A stretch of 64,000 nt of DNA from an uncultured Candidatus Melainabacteria bacterium (GCA_934718135.1 CAKUZW010000001.1:186001-250000); one strand, 5' to 3'. Counted from the first letter of the stretch, positions 16,168 to 26,148 are shown. The notes: generated by a model from the sequence alone, not told the origin. Made by a program: numbers and translations.

Positions 16168-17157
16168 ATGAAAGATAACAATAACAATGCGATTGTAGTA
16201 CAAAGGGACGCAACAACATGTGCCCCCCTTGTGGGGGAACCGAAATCTTTGATTTCGAAGGGGGGTAAAAATGTGTTGGACTATAATCAAGAACCCCCTC
16301 CCGAATTTGTAAGTGATAAAAATAGGCTGGATTGCTTCGCATTCGCTCGCAATGACGAAAAAACTGTAACGAACCTATTCCCTTATTTCCCTATTTCCTT
16401 GTCCCTTAAAAAGAAAGTAGATTCTTCGCCAAACGCACTCGCATTAAACGGATACGGCTTCGCCTTAATGCGTGAGCTCGTGCGGCTCAGAATGACGGCT
16501 TTCACTTTGGCTGAGGTATTAATCACCCTTGGCATCATCGGAATTGTGGCAGCAATGACAATTCCAACTCTTATGCAAAAGTATTACGAAAAACAGGTTA
16601 TTGCCAAGGCTAAAGAAACTCAATCAATTATATCTCAAGCATTAAAGATTGCAGAAGAAGAATATGATACGCCTGAAAATTGGGGATTGGATTTAACCAC
16701 AAGTATGTGGAAGAGAGAAAATGCTCAAAAAATTGCGGATGCACTAAGAAAAGGAATGAAGTTTTCTTTGGACTGTGGAACAAGTGATAGGGAGGGAAAA
16801 TGTTGCTATAATAAACCAGTACATTATTTAAATGGAACCCTCTCACATAATTACGCAATTGAATCAGGATTTTATAAAGTTGTATTGATGAATGGCGTTT
16901 CGTTGTGGTTTGGAATTAGAGGAGATTTAAATCAAATAGACTTTTTCTTTGATGTTAATGGAAATAATTCTCCAAACACTATTGGAAAAGATATATTCGC
17001 CCTATCCTATAGAATGGGACAAGGTTTGATGATTGACGGAGCCCCCGGGGATGACACTCCATACCAAACAAATTGCAAATTAGACGGTTTAGGCTGGGGT
17101 TGTTTGTATTATATTACACAATTTGGTAATATGAATTATTTACATCCTCAAAAATAA
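16168..17157 (+). CDS. Prepilin-like protein with a repeat-derived N-terminal extension
   Basis: 329 aa if started at 16168, where AAGAAAGGATG gives a good ribosome-binding site. Residues 1 to about 108 have no prepilin character; they translate dispersed repeats, including RLDCFAFARNDE (from the GGATTGCTTCGC element) and FPYFPISLSL (from the TTATTTCCCTATTTCC element). Only then comes MTAFTLAEVLITLGIIGIVA and a normal pseudopilin domain. Internal ATGs at 16468 and 16492 would give a short leader but lack a good ribosome-binding site. The stop is 8 bases from the convergent CDF gene. Its HTH partner is divergent at 15631. The gene may be inactive, or the long leader may be tolerated. Confidence 0.72.
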   Translation: MKDNNNNAIVVQRDATTCAPLVGEPKSLISKGGKNVLDYNQEPPPEFVSDKNRLDCFAFARNDEKTVTNLFPYFPISLSLKKKVDSSPNALALNGYGFALMRELVRLRMTAFTLAEVLITLGIIGIVAAMTIPTLMQKYYEKQVIAKAKETQSIISQALKIAEEEYDTPENWGLDLTTSMWKRENAQKIADALRKGMKFSLDCGTSDREGKCCYNKPVHYLNGTLSHNYAIESGFYKVVLMNGVSLWFGIRGDLNQIDFFFDVNGNNSPNTIGKDIFALSYRMGQGLMIDGAPGDDTPYQTNCKLDGLGWGCLYYITQFGNMNYLHPQK

Positions 17158-17164
17158 GTTATAA

Positions 17165-18037
17165 CTATTTAGAAGGTTCCAAATGGATTGAGGATACTAC
17201 ATCTCCAAGCTTTTTTTTCAACTCTTTTTCAACAGAATCACAAATGGTATGACAATTGTAAATGGTCATATCTTTTGGAAAAATAAGAGTTAGGGTTATA
17301 CTTTTTTGAGGCCCCAATCTTCGTGCTCTCAAATCTTTATAGCCAACAATCCCTTGAGCTTTGGATGATTCCAGAATATCATCAATAGTTTTCAAATCGC
17401 TTTCAGGTAGTGAACAATCTAATAAATTATTCATTGTACTTTTTGAGATTGAAAAACCGGCTCTAAAGATTATACAGGCAACGATTATGGCAATAATCGG
17501 ATCTAAGAGATGTATACCCGTTACTTTTATTAATAACAAACCTAAAAATACTCCAAGAGAGGACAAAATATCGGTTCTAAGGTGTTCGGCATCAGCATAT
17601 AACGATATGGAGTCTGAAGTTTTAGCAACTTTAAATAACACAGAACTTACGATTACATTTGCAACAACAGAAATCCCCATTACATACAGACCTAATGTTG
17701 TATCAACATCCATTGAGGTCGGAGCTAGGATTTTTTTTACAGCTTCGTAAATAATAAAACAGGCTGCAAAGATAATCAAACCACCTTCAATAAATCCTGA
17801 CATATCTTCATATTTGCCGTGCCCGAACGGGTGCGTTTTATCTGCGGGTTCAGATGATTTCATTACAGAGAAAAATGTTAATACAGAAGCTAAAAAATCG
17901 CTAAGTGAGTGGATAGCTTCAGATATAATACTGATACTGCCCGAAATATGTCCTGCAATAAGTTTTAGAACAATTATTACAGAATTTGAAAATATTGATA
18001 ATCCTGCTGCAAATTTTTTCTGTGTTTCTATTTTCAT
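17165..18037 (-). CDS. Cation diffusion facilitator (CDF) metal transporter
   Basis: 290 aa with about six membrane segments and a cytoplasmic C-terminal domain, the standard CDF form. The transport site residues are visible: H43..D47 in AIHSLSDFLA and D149..H152..D156 in DAEHLRTD. H-D/H-D (rather than D-D) in the first helix is typical of Zn/Cd exporters of the CDF family; FieF-like proteins have D-D, so iron export is less likely. It moves divalent metal out of the cytoplasm in exchange for protons. Confidence 0.92.
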   Translation of the reverse strand: MKIETQKKFAAGLSIFSNSVIIVLKLIAGHISGSISIISEAIHSLSDFLASVLTFFSVMKSSEPADKTHPFGHGKYEDMSGFIEGGLIIFAACFIIYEAVKKILAPTSMDVDTTLGLYVMGISVVANVIVSSVLFKVAKTSDSISLYADAEHLRTDILSSLGVFLGLLLIKVTGIHLLDPIIAIIVACIIFRAGFSISKSTMNNLLDCSLPESDLKTIDDILESSKAQGIVGYKDLRARRLGPQKSITLTLIFPKDMTIYNCHTICDSVEKELKKKLGDVVSSIHLEPSK

Positions 18038-18166
18038 AACCTTTTTATTATACTCTTAGTTATGAAAAAATCAACAAATAATAAATCTTTTTTCTTCCTC
18101 GTAACAGCTATTTTCAAAACAATAAAAAACTGCTAAAATAGCATTTATAAAAGGAAAGGGTAAACA

Positions 18167-18598
18167 ATGAAAAAAGCTTTAATTTCGTTATTATTTATAT
18201 CACTTGTTTCAAGTGCGGCAATTGCTGTTGGTGGAACATATTCTGACGCGTACATCAAAAACATGAAAACATGTACAGTTCATATTGAAAAATATGATGC
18301 GGAAATTCCGACAGATGACGTGAACACTCCATCTCTTCATTTGACTTCAACTGAAACTATTTCAGGTTGGCAAAACGGTAAATGTGTAACCAAAAGCGTT
18401 GTGTACAGTAAAGAATTGGGGCAAAATATCCTGACGACCCAATGTGAATTCAATGAAAAACAATTGGCTTCTGTTGTGAAGAAAATGGAAGACTCAAAAA
18501 CAGGAGACGCCAAAGCTCGTCAAAAATTGCAAGAAGAATTGACAAATTATGTCAAAGATAACTCAATTTGTACGGTTAATAATTTGCTAGAAAAATAA
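18167..18598 (+). CDS. Secreted or periplasmic protein of unknown function
   Basis: 143 aa with a clear signal peptide (MKKALISLLFISLVSSAAIA, cleavage likely after AIA). The mature part has four cysteines (in KTCTVHI, GKCVTK, TQCEFN and SICTVN), which could form two disulfides, and an amphipathic helix before the last. GGAAAGGG precedes the ATG. It converges with dnaB, leaving 15 bases. No family recognised. Confidence 0.8.
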   Translation: MKKALISLLFISLVSSAAIAVGGTYSDAYIKNMKTCTVHIEKYDAEIPTDDVNTPSLHLTSTETISGWQNGKCVTKSVVYSKELGQNILTTQCEFNEKQLASVVKKMEDSKTGDAKARQKLQEELTNYVKDNSICTVNNLLEK

Positions 18599-18613
18599 AT
18601 CTTTAATTATTTT

Positions 18614-20008
18614 CTAAAATGCATCAAAAGAATCATCTTTAATCGGGTTTTTGAATTTCGTAATATTGCCTTGGAACAATAATTTGATTGTACCGACAGG
18701 GCCGTTTCTGTGTTTTGCAATAATTACTTCTGACAAACCTTTTGAAGATGCTTTCACATTTTCTTCTTCCTCAGATTCACCTTTGTTGTAGTAATCTTCA
18801 CGATAAATAAACATTACGATATCGGCATCTTGTTCGATTGAACCTGATTCACGCAAGTCTGAAAGCATCGGACGTTTATCGTTACGGCCTTCAACTGCAC
18901 GAGATAACTGAGAAAGAGTAATAATCGGAACATCGAGTTCTTTAGCCAAGATTTTCAAACCTCTTGATATTGCAGAGATTTGTTGCAAACGGTCATCTTT
19001 TCCGCCACCTTCCATCAACTGCAAATAGTCGATTACAATTAGTCCTAAATCTTTTTGCTGAGTTTTTAAACGGCGACATTTTGTTCTGATATCAGTCAAA
19101 GTACAACCGCTTGTATCATCAATATAAATCGGAGCTTGGCTAAAATCATTCATTGCCATTGCAAGTTTGTCCAAATCTTGTTGAAGCATGTTTCCTGTTT
19201 TTAGTCTTTGAGCATCAACTTCGGCATAAGAACACAACATTCTCTGTACCAACTGTGACGCTGACATTTCAAGAGAAAATATACAAACAGGAACTTGTTC
19301 TTTAATTGCAACATTTTGAGCTATGTTCAATGCAAATGCGGTTTTCCCCATTGCTGGACGAGCTGCAAGAATTATCAAATCAGACTTATGCAACCCGCTC
19401 ATCATTGTATCCATCTCATAAAAACCTGTACTCAAACCAGACAATTCATCTTTATGATTAAATCTGTATTCAATATTATCCCAAGTATCAAGAACCAAAT
19501 CTTTAACGTGTTTTAAATCGGCAGTAGCTTTGCTTGACCCGATATCAAAAATCAATTTTTCAGCTTGTTCCAAAGATCTGTCACTTGGTTCTAAATCGTA
19601 ACCTTTACTAACAATCTCAGAACCTGCATTTATCAAGGCTCTTTTTACGGCTTTTTCTTGAATAATTTTTGCATAATAAGAAATATTTGAAGTTGTAATA
19701 GTATTTTCAACAAGGTCGTTGATATAAGCTCTTCCTCCAACCGCTTCAAGTTTTCCGCTATAACTCAAAACGTCAGAAACAGACACGATATCAATGTTGT
19801 CATTATTGTTGAATAGTTGAAGCATTGCTTCATAGATATATCTGTGAGCAGGTTTGTAAAAACTTTTCGGCAACAATGTATCAGAAACTTTGGCTAATGT
19901 TTCCGGATTAACTAAGATTGCTCCTAATACGGCTTCTTCTGCTTCGACATTTTGAGGGATAAGTGTTTCATCAACTTTTTTTCTGGTTTCTCTTGAAGTT
20001 ACTGGCAT
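18614..20008 (-). CDS. dnaB: Replicative DNA helicase DnaB
   Basis: 464 aa, the usual DnaB length. The N-terminal domain (about 15-115) contains the N-terminal hallmark PQNVEAEEAVLGAIL. The RecA-like domain has Walker A ARPAMGKTA at 215-223, the LGLIVIDYLQLM Walker B and the LRESGSIEQDAD arginine-finger segment. It unwinds DNA ahead of the replication fork as a hexamer. No intein interrupts it. A 189-bp divergent promoter region separates it from the export operon. Confidence 0.97.
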   Translation of the reverse strand: MPVTSRETRKKVDETLIPQNVEAEEAVLGAILVNPETLAKVSDTLLPKSFYKPAHRYIYEAMLQLFNNNDNIDIVSVSDVLSYSGKLEAVGGRAYINDLVENTITTSNISYYAKIIQEKAVKRALINAGSEIVSKGYDLEPSDRSLEQAEKLIFDIGSSKATADLKHVKDLVLDTWDNIEYRFNHKDELSGLSTGFYEMDTMMSGLHKSDLIILAARPAMGKTAFALNIAQNVAIKEQVPVCIFSLEMSASQLVQRMLCSYAEVDAQRLKTGNMLQQDLDKLAMAMNDFSQAPIYIDDTSGCTLTDIRTKCRRLKTQQKDLGLIVIDYLQLMEGGGKDDRLQQISAISRGLKILAKELDVPIITLSQLSRAVEGRNDKRPMLSDLRESGSIEQDADIVMFIYREDYYNKGESEEEENVKASSKGLSEVIIAKHRNGPVGTIKLLFQGNITKFKNPIKDDSFDAF

Positions 20009-20197
20009 AATAAATACTTCCTTTTATTAATAACAATTTTATTACATAAAAGAATTTATAGCTTTTAATTTTGAAAAATAGTTACACTAATTTTACAAAC
20101 AAAATAATCCCCAACTTTTATATGATGAAAAATGAACAAAAATATATTTTAATCGTTATATGTATGTTAATAGATTTGAGGATTAGCTAAAATATAA

Positions 20198-21649
20198 ATG
20201 ATAAAGAAAATAGCACTGGTTCTAATTTGTATTGTTTCCATTTCAACATCCGCATTTGCATTGGAAGAAGTAAATGTTCAACAGGGTTCTGTTTTATCGT
20301 TGAATGATTGTATTTCAATAGCTCTTAATCATAATCCCGCAATCAAAAATGCAAGATATAACTATGGAATTTCAAAATCAAATGTCGGGGTTGCAAGATC
20401 AGAATTTTTCCCGACAATTGGAGTTGGAACTGGATACAAATACAATACAACAAGTTCTAAAAGAGTAACTTCTGATACTAATGCTTATACTGTTGAAGCA
20501 ACGTTAAATCAATTATTATGGAATTTCGGAAGAACTAATGCGAATATAAAAATGCAAAAGTTCTATCTGATTGCAGATGAATACAATTTTTATAATACAG
20601 TCAGAGAAACAACTTTTGATGTTAAACAAAAATACTACAATGTATTAGCTGCACGAGCAACCGTTTTAATTAATAAAGCTTATGTTCAAATCAACGAGAG
20701 AAACTATCAACGAACAAAAGCATATTTTGATGAAGGGATTAAATCTAAAATTGATTTAGTTAATGCGGAAGTTACTTGGAGTGATTCTAAAATTCAACTT
20801 GTTCAAGCTGAAAATGCATATAAAAACGCCCTTGTAAACTTGAATAATGCAATGTATTTGGTTAATGCTCCCGCTTATTCAATATCAGGAACAGAAGTTT
20901 TTAATACCGGACTTAACGATAATGTGGCACCTGTTGATTTGACTAACATAACCAAGCCATCAGACAAAGAAATCAGCAAATTGCCTGTGAACGTTAAAGA
21001 TGCAAGACTCACAAGTTCGGTTGAAACACTTGAACTTTTGACAGATTACAAAGTTGATGAATTTCCGTATTCCTTTGAAGAATGCATGAAAATGGCATAC
21101 AAAAATCGTGCAGATTTAAAGGCTTACAACTCAACACTTGATGCTGTTAAACAAAATTTGCTATTTGTTAAAAGGAATTATTACCCTGAATTATCAGCAA
21201 ATGCCGGATATGGTTTTAGAAACACAAATACCACAAATTCTTTCAATGTGGGATTAAATTTATCAAGTTCATTAAACATAATGAACCAAAAATACAAAGT
21301 TGATGCGGCTAAATATCAGGTTGACATCGCAGAAAACTCTCTAAATCAACTAAATCAAGACATATTTTTTGAAGTTCAAAACGCATATATAAATATGGTT
21401 GAACTTGAAAAACAAATTCCGCTCCTTGCAGTAAAAGTTCGTCAAACTTTAGAAAACTACGAACTTGCAGAAGGCAGATACTATGTTGGTTTAGGTGATT
21501 ATATTCAATTGCAGGACGCAAAAGTCAATTATAACAATGCTCAATGCTCTTATATTGAAACGATTTACAAATATAATGTTGCAAGAGCAAATTTAGAAAG
21601 CGTAATTGCAATGCCACAACAAGTTACAGTTACTTTAGAAGGAAAATAA
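20198..21649 (+). CDS. TolC-family outer-membrane efflux protein
   Basis: 483 aa with a signal peptide (MIKKIALVLICIVSISTSAFA). Two outer-membrane-efflux repeats follow, each beginning with the usual pattern: LSLNDCISIALNHNPAIKNA near residue 33 and FEECMKMAYKNRADLKAY near 290. Long coiled-coil helices form the periplasmic tunnel. The first gene of a tripartite export operon: one base separates it from the MacA-like gene. Its presence implies an outer membrane. Confidence 0.93.
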   Translation: MIKKIALVLICIVSISTSAFALEEVNVQQGSVLSLNDCISIALNHNPAIKNARYNYGISKSNVGVARSEFFPTIGVGTGYKYNTTSSKRVTSDTNAYTVEATLNQLLWNFGRTNANIKMQKFYLIADEYNFYNTVRETTFDVKQKYYNVLAARATVLINKAYVQINERNYQRTKAYFDEGIKSKIDLVNAEVTWSDSKIQLVQAENAYKNALVNLNNAMYLVNAPAYSISGTEVFNTGLNDNVAPVDLTNITKPSDKEISKLPVNVKDARLTSSVETLELLTDYKVDEFPYSFEECMKMAYKNRADLKAYNSTLDAVKQNLLFVKRNYYPELSANAGYGFRNTNTTNSFNVGLNLSSSLNIMNQKYKVDAAKYQVDIAENSLNQLNQDIFFEVQNAYINMVELEKQIPLLAVKVRQTLENYELAEGRYYVGLGDYIQLQDAKVNYNNAQCSYIETIYKYNVARANLESVIAMPQQVTVTLEGK

Positions 21650-21650
21650 A

Positions 21651-22853
21651 ATGCAGATAAAAGAAATCCTTAAAAAATGCCAAAAGAAAAGAGTCATAAT
21701 TCCAATTGCAATAGCACTTGTAGTTGGGGTTGTCGGATTTAACAATATAAAAGCAAATCAAATTCACTATCAAACTCAAAAACTTGAAAGATGCACAATT
21801 ACACAAGTTGTAGAAGCTTCAGGTACTATCAATCCTGTGAATACCGTAAGTGTTGGTTCTACAGTGTCAGGTTTGATGAAAGCTATTTATGTTGATTACA
21901 ATTCAGAGGTTAAAAAAGGTCAACTCTTAGCACAAATTGATCCTGCAAATTTCCAAGCATCAGTTGACCAAAATAGAGCACAAATAAATAATGCTGAAGC
22001 TAACCTTGCAAAATTAAATGCCGAAATGGTTATGGCTCAAAAAACTTATAACAGATATAAAAACTTGTACGCTAAAAACTTTGTTGCAAGAAGTGAACTT
22101 GACCAAGCTGAAAGTGATTATCTTGCTAAAAAAGCTGCAATCGGTGCTCAACAAGCATCTATAGCTCAAGCAAGAGCAACCTATAAAACGGCAATGACAA
22201 ATTTAGGCTACACAAAAATTATTGCACCTGTTGATGGAACAATTATCTCTCGTGATATTGACGTAGGACAACCGGTAGCAGCAAGTTTCCAAGCTCCGGA
22301 ATTATTTACAATTGCTCAAGATTTGAAGAAAATGCAAATAGAAGTAAATGTTTCAGAAGCAGATATAGGACAGGTTAAAGAAGGGCAAGATGTTGAATAC
22401 ACACTTGACGGATATCCTGATAGCACATTTTATGGAAAAGTTACCCAAGTTCGACTTGATTCAACTACAACTTCTAACGTTGTAACCTATACCGTTATTG
22501 TAAGTGTAAGCAATGAAGATTTAAAACTTAAACCTGGAATGACAGCTAATGTGTCTATAATCACAAACCGAAGTTCAAATGTTTTGTGTGCTCCAAGTAT
22601 TGCCCTAAAATATTCTCCTGAATCTAACGGACAAAAATACAAAAATCAAGGTCTTTGGATTTTAGAAAATGGCAAACCGAGAAGAATAGATATCAAAGAA
22701 GGTGCAAGTGACGATTCTAATATAGAAATAATTTCTCAAAAATTGAAAGTTGGAGATGAAATTATTATCGGTTCTACAGGTGGAAAGAAAAAGCCTGCTC
22801 AAAATTCTGATGCTAATGGCAAAAAACGTGGCGGTCCTCCGGGAATGTTTTAA
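21651..22853 (+). CDS. macA: MacA-like periplasmic adaptor (membrane fusion protein)
   Basis: 400 aa with an N-terminal membrane anchor (VIIPIAIALVVGVVGF), a lipoyl-like half motif (VEASGTINPVNTVSVGSTVS), a long coiled-coil hairpin at about 90-175, the second lipoyl half (GYTKIIAPVDGTIISRDIDV) and beta-barrel domains. It links the MacB transporter to TolC. The C-terminal tail is Lys/Gly-rich. Position between tolC-like and ABC genes supports MacA rather than an RND adaptor. Confidence 0.9.
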   Translation: MQIKEILKKCQKKRVIIPIAIALVVGVVGFNNIKANQIHYQTQKLERCTITQVVEASGTINPVNTVSVGSTVSGLMKAIYVDYNSEVKKGQLLAQIDPANFQASVDQNRAQINNAEANLAKLNAEMVMAQKTYNRYKNLYAKNFVARSELDQAESDYLAKKAAIGAQQASIAQARATYKTAMTNLGYTKIIAPVDGTIISRDIDVGQPVAASFQAPELFTIAQDLKKMQIEVNVSEADIGQVKEGQDVEYTLDGYPDSTFYGKVTQVRLDSTTTSNVVTYTVIVSVSNEDLKLKPGMTANVSIITNRSSNVLCAPSIALKYSPESNGQKYKNQGLWILENGKPRRIDIKEGASDDSNIEIISQKLKVGDEIIIGSTGGKKKPAQNSDANGKKRGGPPGMF

Positions 22854-22877
22854 AATTAACTAATAAAGGGCAATAAT

Positions 22878-24035
22878 ATGAATATAATAGAATATGATAA
22901 ACAGAAATTTATAAATAACATTATAGCTAAAATCCAACCTTTTGAAGAAGAAAGAAAAAAAAGACTATTCAAATTGTTATGGTGGCAAATAGTTTTATTT
23001 TTAGTTACCTATGGATTATGCAAAGGTGTTGTGTTTTTCATGGAGAGTTATACCAATATCTCTGTAATATTTTCAATTTTAGCTTTTTTTAGCTTCGCTG
23101 CATTTATTTTTAATTTTGGGGTTTATGACAAAGATTTTAAACAATATTTAAAACGAAAATGTAATGCTCTGATTTTAAAGAAATTTAATTTGGATACAAT
23201 ACGAGGTATCGCATTTTCAAATGATATTCTAAGAAAAAGTAATTTGTTTTCCTCATATTCATATCAAGAACCCGATGATGTTATATGTGGGTGTTATGAC
23301 GATGTAAATTATAAAATTGTTGAAACAAAACTTGTTGCAAAAACAAGTAAAAGTTCAATTGATGTTTTTAGTGGAGTAATTATATCTTTTCCTACAAATA
23401 AATTTTTTAAAACAGAAACTTTAGTAACTTCAAAAGGGGATGAAAATATAAGAAATTATCAAACAAATTTAAAATTTGCGATAAAACTTATGCTTTTTGG
23501 ATCTTTTATTCTCGCAGTACTTCTGGCTTTAGTTTTTCTATTTTTTGATGTCAAATCAATGCTTGATTCTGGAGCCTCAATTGAAAGTCTTATAATGAAA
23601 TTTGCGAGTGACTATGATCTTTGGATTGTGAGTACTTTAGAGATAGTTCTTCCTTTGATAATAATTTTGTGTATTGCTATTCCTTTGAATCGCCAAAGAA
23701 AAAAAATGCAAGAGGCTAAATTGGAAGATATAGATTTTGATAACAGATTTAATGTTTATACTAAAGATCAAGTTGAAGCAAGATATCTTCTTACTCCTTC
23801 ATTTATGGAACGCTTAAAATCGGTAGAAACATCTTTTGGAACAAAAGGTATTAAATGTTCGTTTTTTGAAGATACTATAATGTTAGCAATTCCGACAAAT
23901 AAAGATTTGTTTGAGTTGGGTAGTTTATATTGCCCAATTCAAAAATCTAAAGAAATTGCAAAAACTTATGACCAAATAAAATCAATTCAAAATATGATAA
24001 AGCATTTCAAGCTAAATGAAAAGGTGGGGTTATAA
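22878..24035 (+). CDS. DUF3137-like membrane protein, copy 1
   Basis: 385 aa with four hydrophobic segments in two pairs (about 33-55, 60-80, 195-218 and 250-272). The C-terminal region EARYLLTPSFMERLKSVETSFG and the central GVIISFPTNKFFKTETLV fit DUF3137 as recalled; its function is unknown. It is similar to the next gene, and both end with the same IKSIQNMIKHFKLNEK, so they arose by tandem duplication. Placement inside the MacAB-TolC operon suggests an accessory role in that export system. Confidence 0.75.
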   Translation: MNIIEYDKQKFINNIIAKIQPFEEERKKRLFKLLWWQIVLFLVTYGLCKGVVFFMESYTNISVIFSILAFFSFAAFIFNFGVYDKDFKQYLKRKCNALILKKFNLDTIRGIAFSNDILRKSNLFSSYSYQEPDDVICGCYDDVNYKIVETKLVAKTSKSSIDVFSGVIISFPTNKFFKTETLVTSKGDENIRNYQTNLKFAIKLMLFGSFILAVLLALVFLFFDVKSMLDSGASIESLIMKFASDYDLWIVSTLEIVLPLIIILCIAIPLNRQRKKMQEAKLEDIDFDNRFNVYTKDQVEARYLLTPSFMERLKSVETSFGTKGIKCSFFEDTIMLAIPTNKDLFELGSLYCPIQKSKEIAKTYDQIKSIQNMIKHFKLNEKVGL

Positions 24036-24083
24036 TTATTACTATAAATAAGCATAACGAAATTTGTAAAAAGGAACGATAAA

Positions 24084-25292
24084 GTGGAAAATAATTATAA
24101 AATTCAAAAGATGAATGCGGCAATAAAATCATTAGAGGATAATGATAAAAAGCGTGTTGAAACAATACAGAAAATAAATACTGAACTTGAAGGCTTTGAA
24201 TCCGAAAGAAAAAGTTATTTAGTAACAATGTTGTTGTTGGAACCTGTTTATCTTTTATTGTGCTTGGGTTTTGGCTATTTAGTATTTTATCTTTATCAAC
24301 ATAATAAAACTGATATTTTACCTGCTTTGGGCGGTTTTCTTTGTGGAGCTATTTCCTTTTTCTCCCTAGGTTGCTTTTTACTTTCTCCATCAAGTTATGA
24401 TAAAGCTTTTAAAAATAAATTAAAAGAGTCTGAATGTATAAAATCTATCTACAACCTTTTAAATATTCAAAAATTTGATGTAAATAAAGACGATTCTTGG
24501 CAAAAGCTTTTAGTGAGCAGTAAATTATTTGCCAAGTTCAACGAAACTGTTTTTGATGACGGTTTTAAAGGTTCTATTGATGGTGTTAACTATATCATGA
24601 GCGAGTGTGAGTTGATAAACCATACAAATAAAGGTAAAAAAAATGAGAGTACAACAACGGTTTTTAAAGGGCTTGTCGTGAGTTTTGATTTCAATAAGCC
24701 AATTAACGCAGATACTATAATTAAATCTAAAAAAGATGAGAATATTAACAATACCTTCTTAACATCAAATAAAATAATTTTATTGCTTCTTGCTTTTGTT
24801 TTAATTAATGTTTTGGTTTTCTCCTTCTTCACCTTTGGAATTTTATCTTCAGGTTTTTTCTCTTTAGGAGTTTTATCTTCTTCATTTTTAAATTTTACTG
24901 TTCCTTGTGCAATTCCGATTATTTTATTGATAATTGCAATTGTATTTTCTAAGAAGAATAAAATGCAAAAGGTAAAATTAGAAGATTGGAAATTTGATAA
25001 ACGCTTTGATGTTCTTTCAACAAATCAAGTTGAAGCAAGATATTTAATTACACCATCATTTATGGAAAGATTGAAGAATTTGGAAACTGAATTTGGGACA
25101 AAAAATTTAAAGTGTTCATTCTTCAAAGATAAAATAATGTTTGCGATTTCTACTGACGTTGATTTATTTGAGTTTGGAAGTATGTATCATTCAATGAATA
25201 ATTCAAAAGAAGCAGAAACTACATATAACCAAATAAAATCAATTCAAAATATGATAAAGCATTTCAAGCTAAATGAAAAGGCAGGGTTGTAA
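24084..25292 (+). CDS. DUF3137-like membrane protein, copy 2
   Basis: 402 aa, paralogous to the preceding product, with a long N-terminal charged helix, paired membrane segments and the same C-terminal EARYLITPSFMERLKNLE region. The start is a GTG at 24084 with AAAAAGGAACG about 8 bases upstream. It ends 2 bases before the ATP-binding subunit gene, so coupling is likely. Residues differ most in the soluble loop between membrane pairs, which may mean divided roles. Confidence 0.75.
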   Translation: MENNYKIQKMNAAIKSLEDNDKKRVETIQKINTELEGFESERKSYLVTMLLLEPVYLLLCLGFGYLVFYLYQHNKTDILPALGGFLCGAISFFSLGCFLLSPSSYDKAFKNKLKESECIKSIYNLLNIQKFDVNKDDSWQKLLVSSKLFAKFNETVFDDGFKGSIDGVNYIMSECELINHTNKGKKNESTTTVFKGLVVSFDFNKPINADTIIKSKKDENINNTFLTSNKIILLLLAFVLINVLVFSFFTFGILSSGFFSLGVLSSSFLNFTVPCAIPIILLIIAIVFSKKNKMQKVKLEDWKFDKRFDVLSTNQVEARYLITPSFMERLKNLETEFGTKNLKCSFFKDKIMFAISTDVDLFEFGSMYHSMNNSKEAETTYNQIKSIQNMIKHFKLNEKAGL

Positions 25293-25294
25293 TT

Positions 25295-26011
25295 ATGGAC
25301 TTGATAGAAGTAAAGCATGCAATAAAGACATACCAAACTGGAGAAGATTCATTCAACGCATTGAATGATGTATCTTTGTCTGTCAAAAAAGGGGAATTTG
25401 TTGCAATTATGGGAACATCCGGTTCCGGCAAATCAACTTTTATGAATATGTTAGGAACTCTGGATAAACCAAATTCCGGTTCATATTTTCTTGATGGTGA
25501 GGATATGTTGCATCTTGATTCAAACAGACTTGCAATGGTAAGATGCGAAAAAATGGGTTTTGTTTTTCAAGGATTTAACCTTATTTCTCGAACTTCCGCA
25601 CTTGACAATGTTATGCTCCCAATGATTTACAAAGGAATTCCGGAAGATGAACGAATTAAACGTGCCGAATGGGCACTCAAAATTGTCGGACTTCAAAATA
25701 GAGAAGACCACATGCCAAACCAAATGTCCGGTGGTCAACAACAACGTGTGGCAATCGCACGTGCTATTGTTAATGATGCTCCTTTGATTTTGGCGGATGA
25801 ACCAACAGGAAACTTGGATACTAAAACAAGTATTGAGGTTATGGAATTCTTTGTGAGACTGAATGAAGAAATGGGGAAAACAATTGTTCTTGTTACCCAC
25901 GAACCTGATATTGCTGAATACACAAAAAGGGTAGTAAAATTCAAAGATGGAAACATAATTCTTGATGAACCTAAAGACGTTTGGTTATCTCACAGAACAA
26001 GAGAAACATAA
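25295..26011 (+). CDS. MacB/LolD-type ABC transporter ATP-binding protein
   Basis: 238 aa with Walker A GTSGSGKST, Q-loop FVFQGFNLI, signature SGGQQQRVAIARA, Walker B LILADEPTGNLD and the switch His in VTHEPD. It powers the mechanotransmission-type export complex. Here the nucleotide-binding domain and the permease are separate genes, unlike fused E. coli MacB. It is two bases after the second DUF3137-like gene. Confidence 0.95.
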   Translation: MDLIEVKHAIKTYQTGEDSFNALNDVSLSVKKGEFVAIMGTSGSGKSTFMNMLGTLDKPNSGSYFLDGEDMLHLDSNRLAMVRCEKMGFVFQGFNLISRTSALDNVMLPMIYKGIPEDERIKRAEWALKIVGLQNREDHMPNQMSGGQQQRVAIARAIVNDAPLILADEPTGNLDTKTSIEVMEFFVRLNEEMGKTIVLVTHEPDIAEYTKRVVKFKDGNIILDEPKDVWLSHRTRET

Positions 26012-26148
26012 TTTTATTGATAAGGAAAAAGAAAATAAGGAAAAAGGTCTTTATAATTAAATTAACATATTTAAAATATCAAAATTCTTAATGAACTTAT
26101 TCCTCTATTCCCCTATTCCTTGTCCCATATTACAAAAGAAAGGCTATT

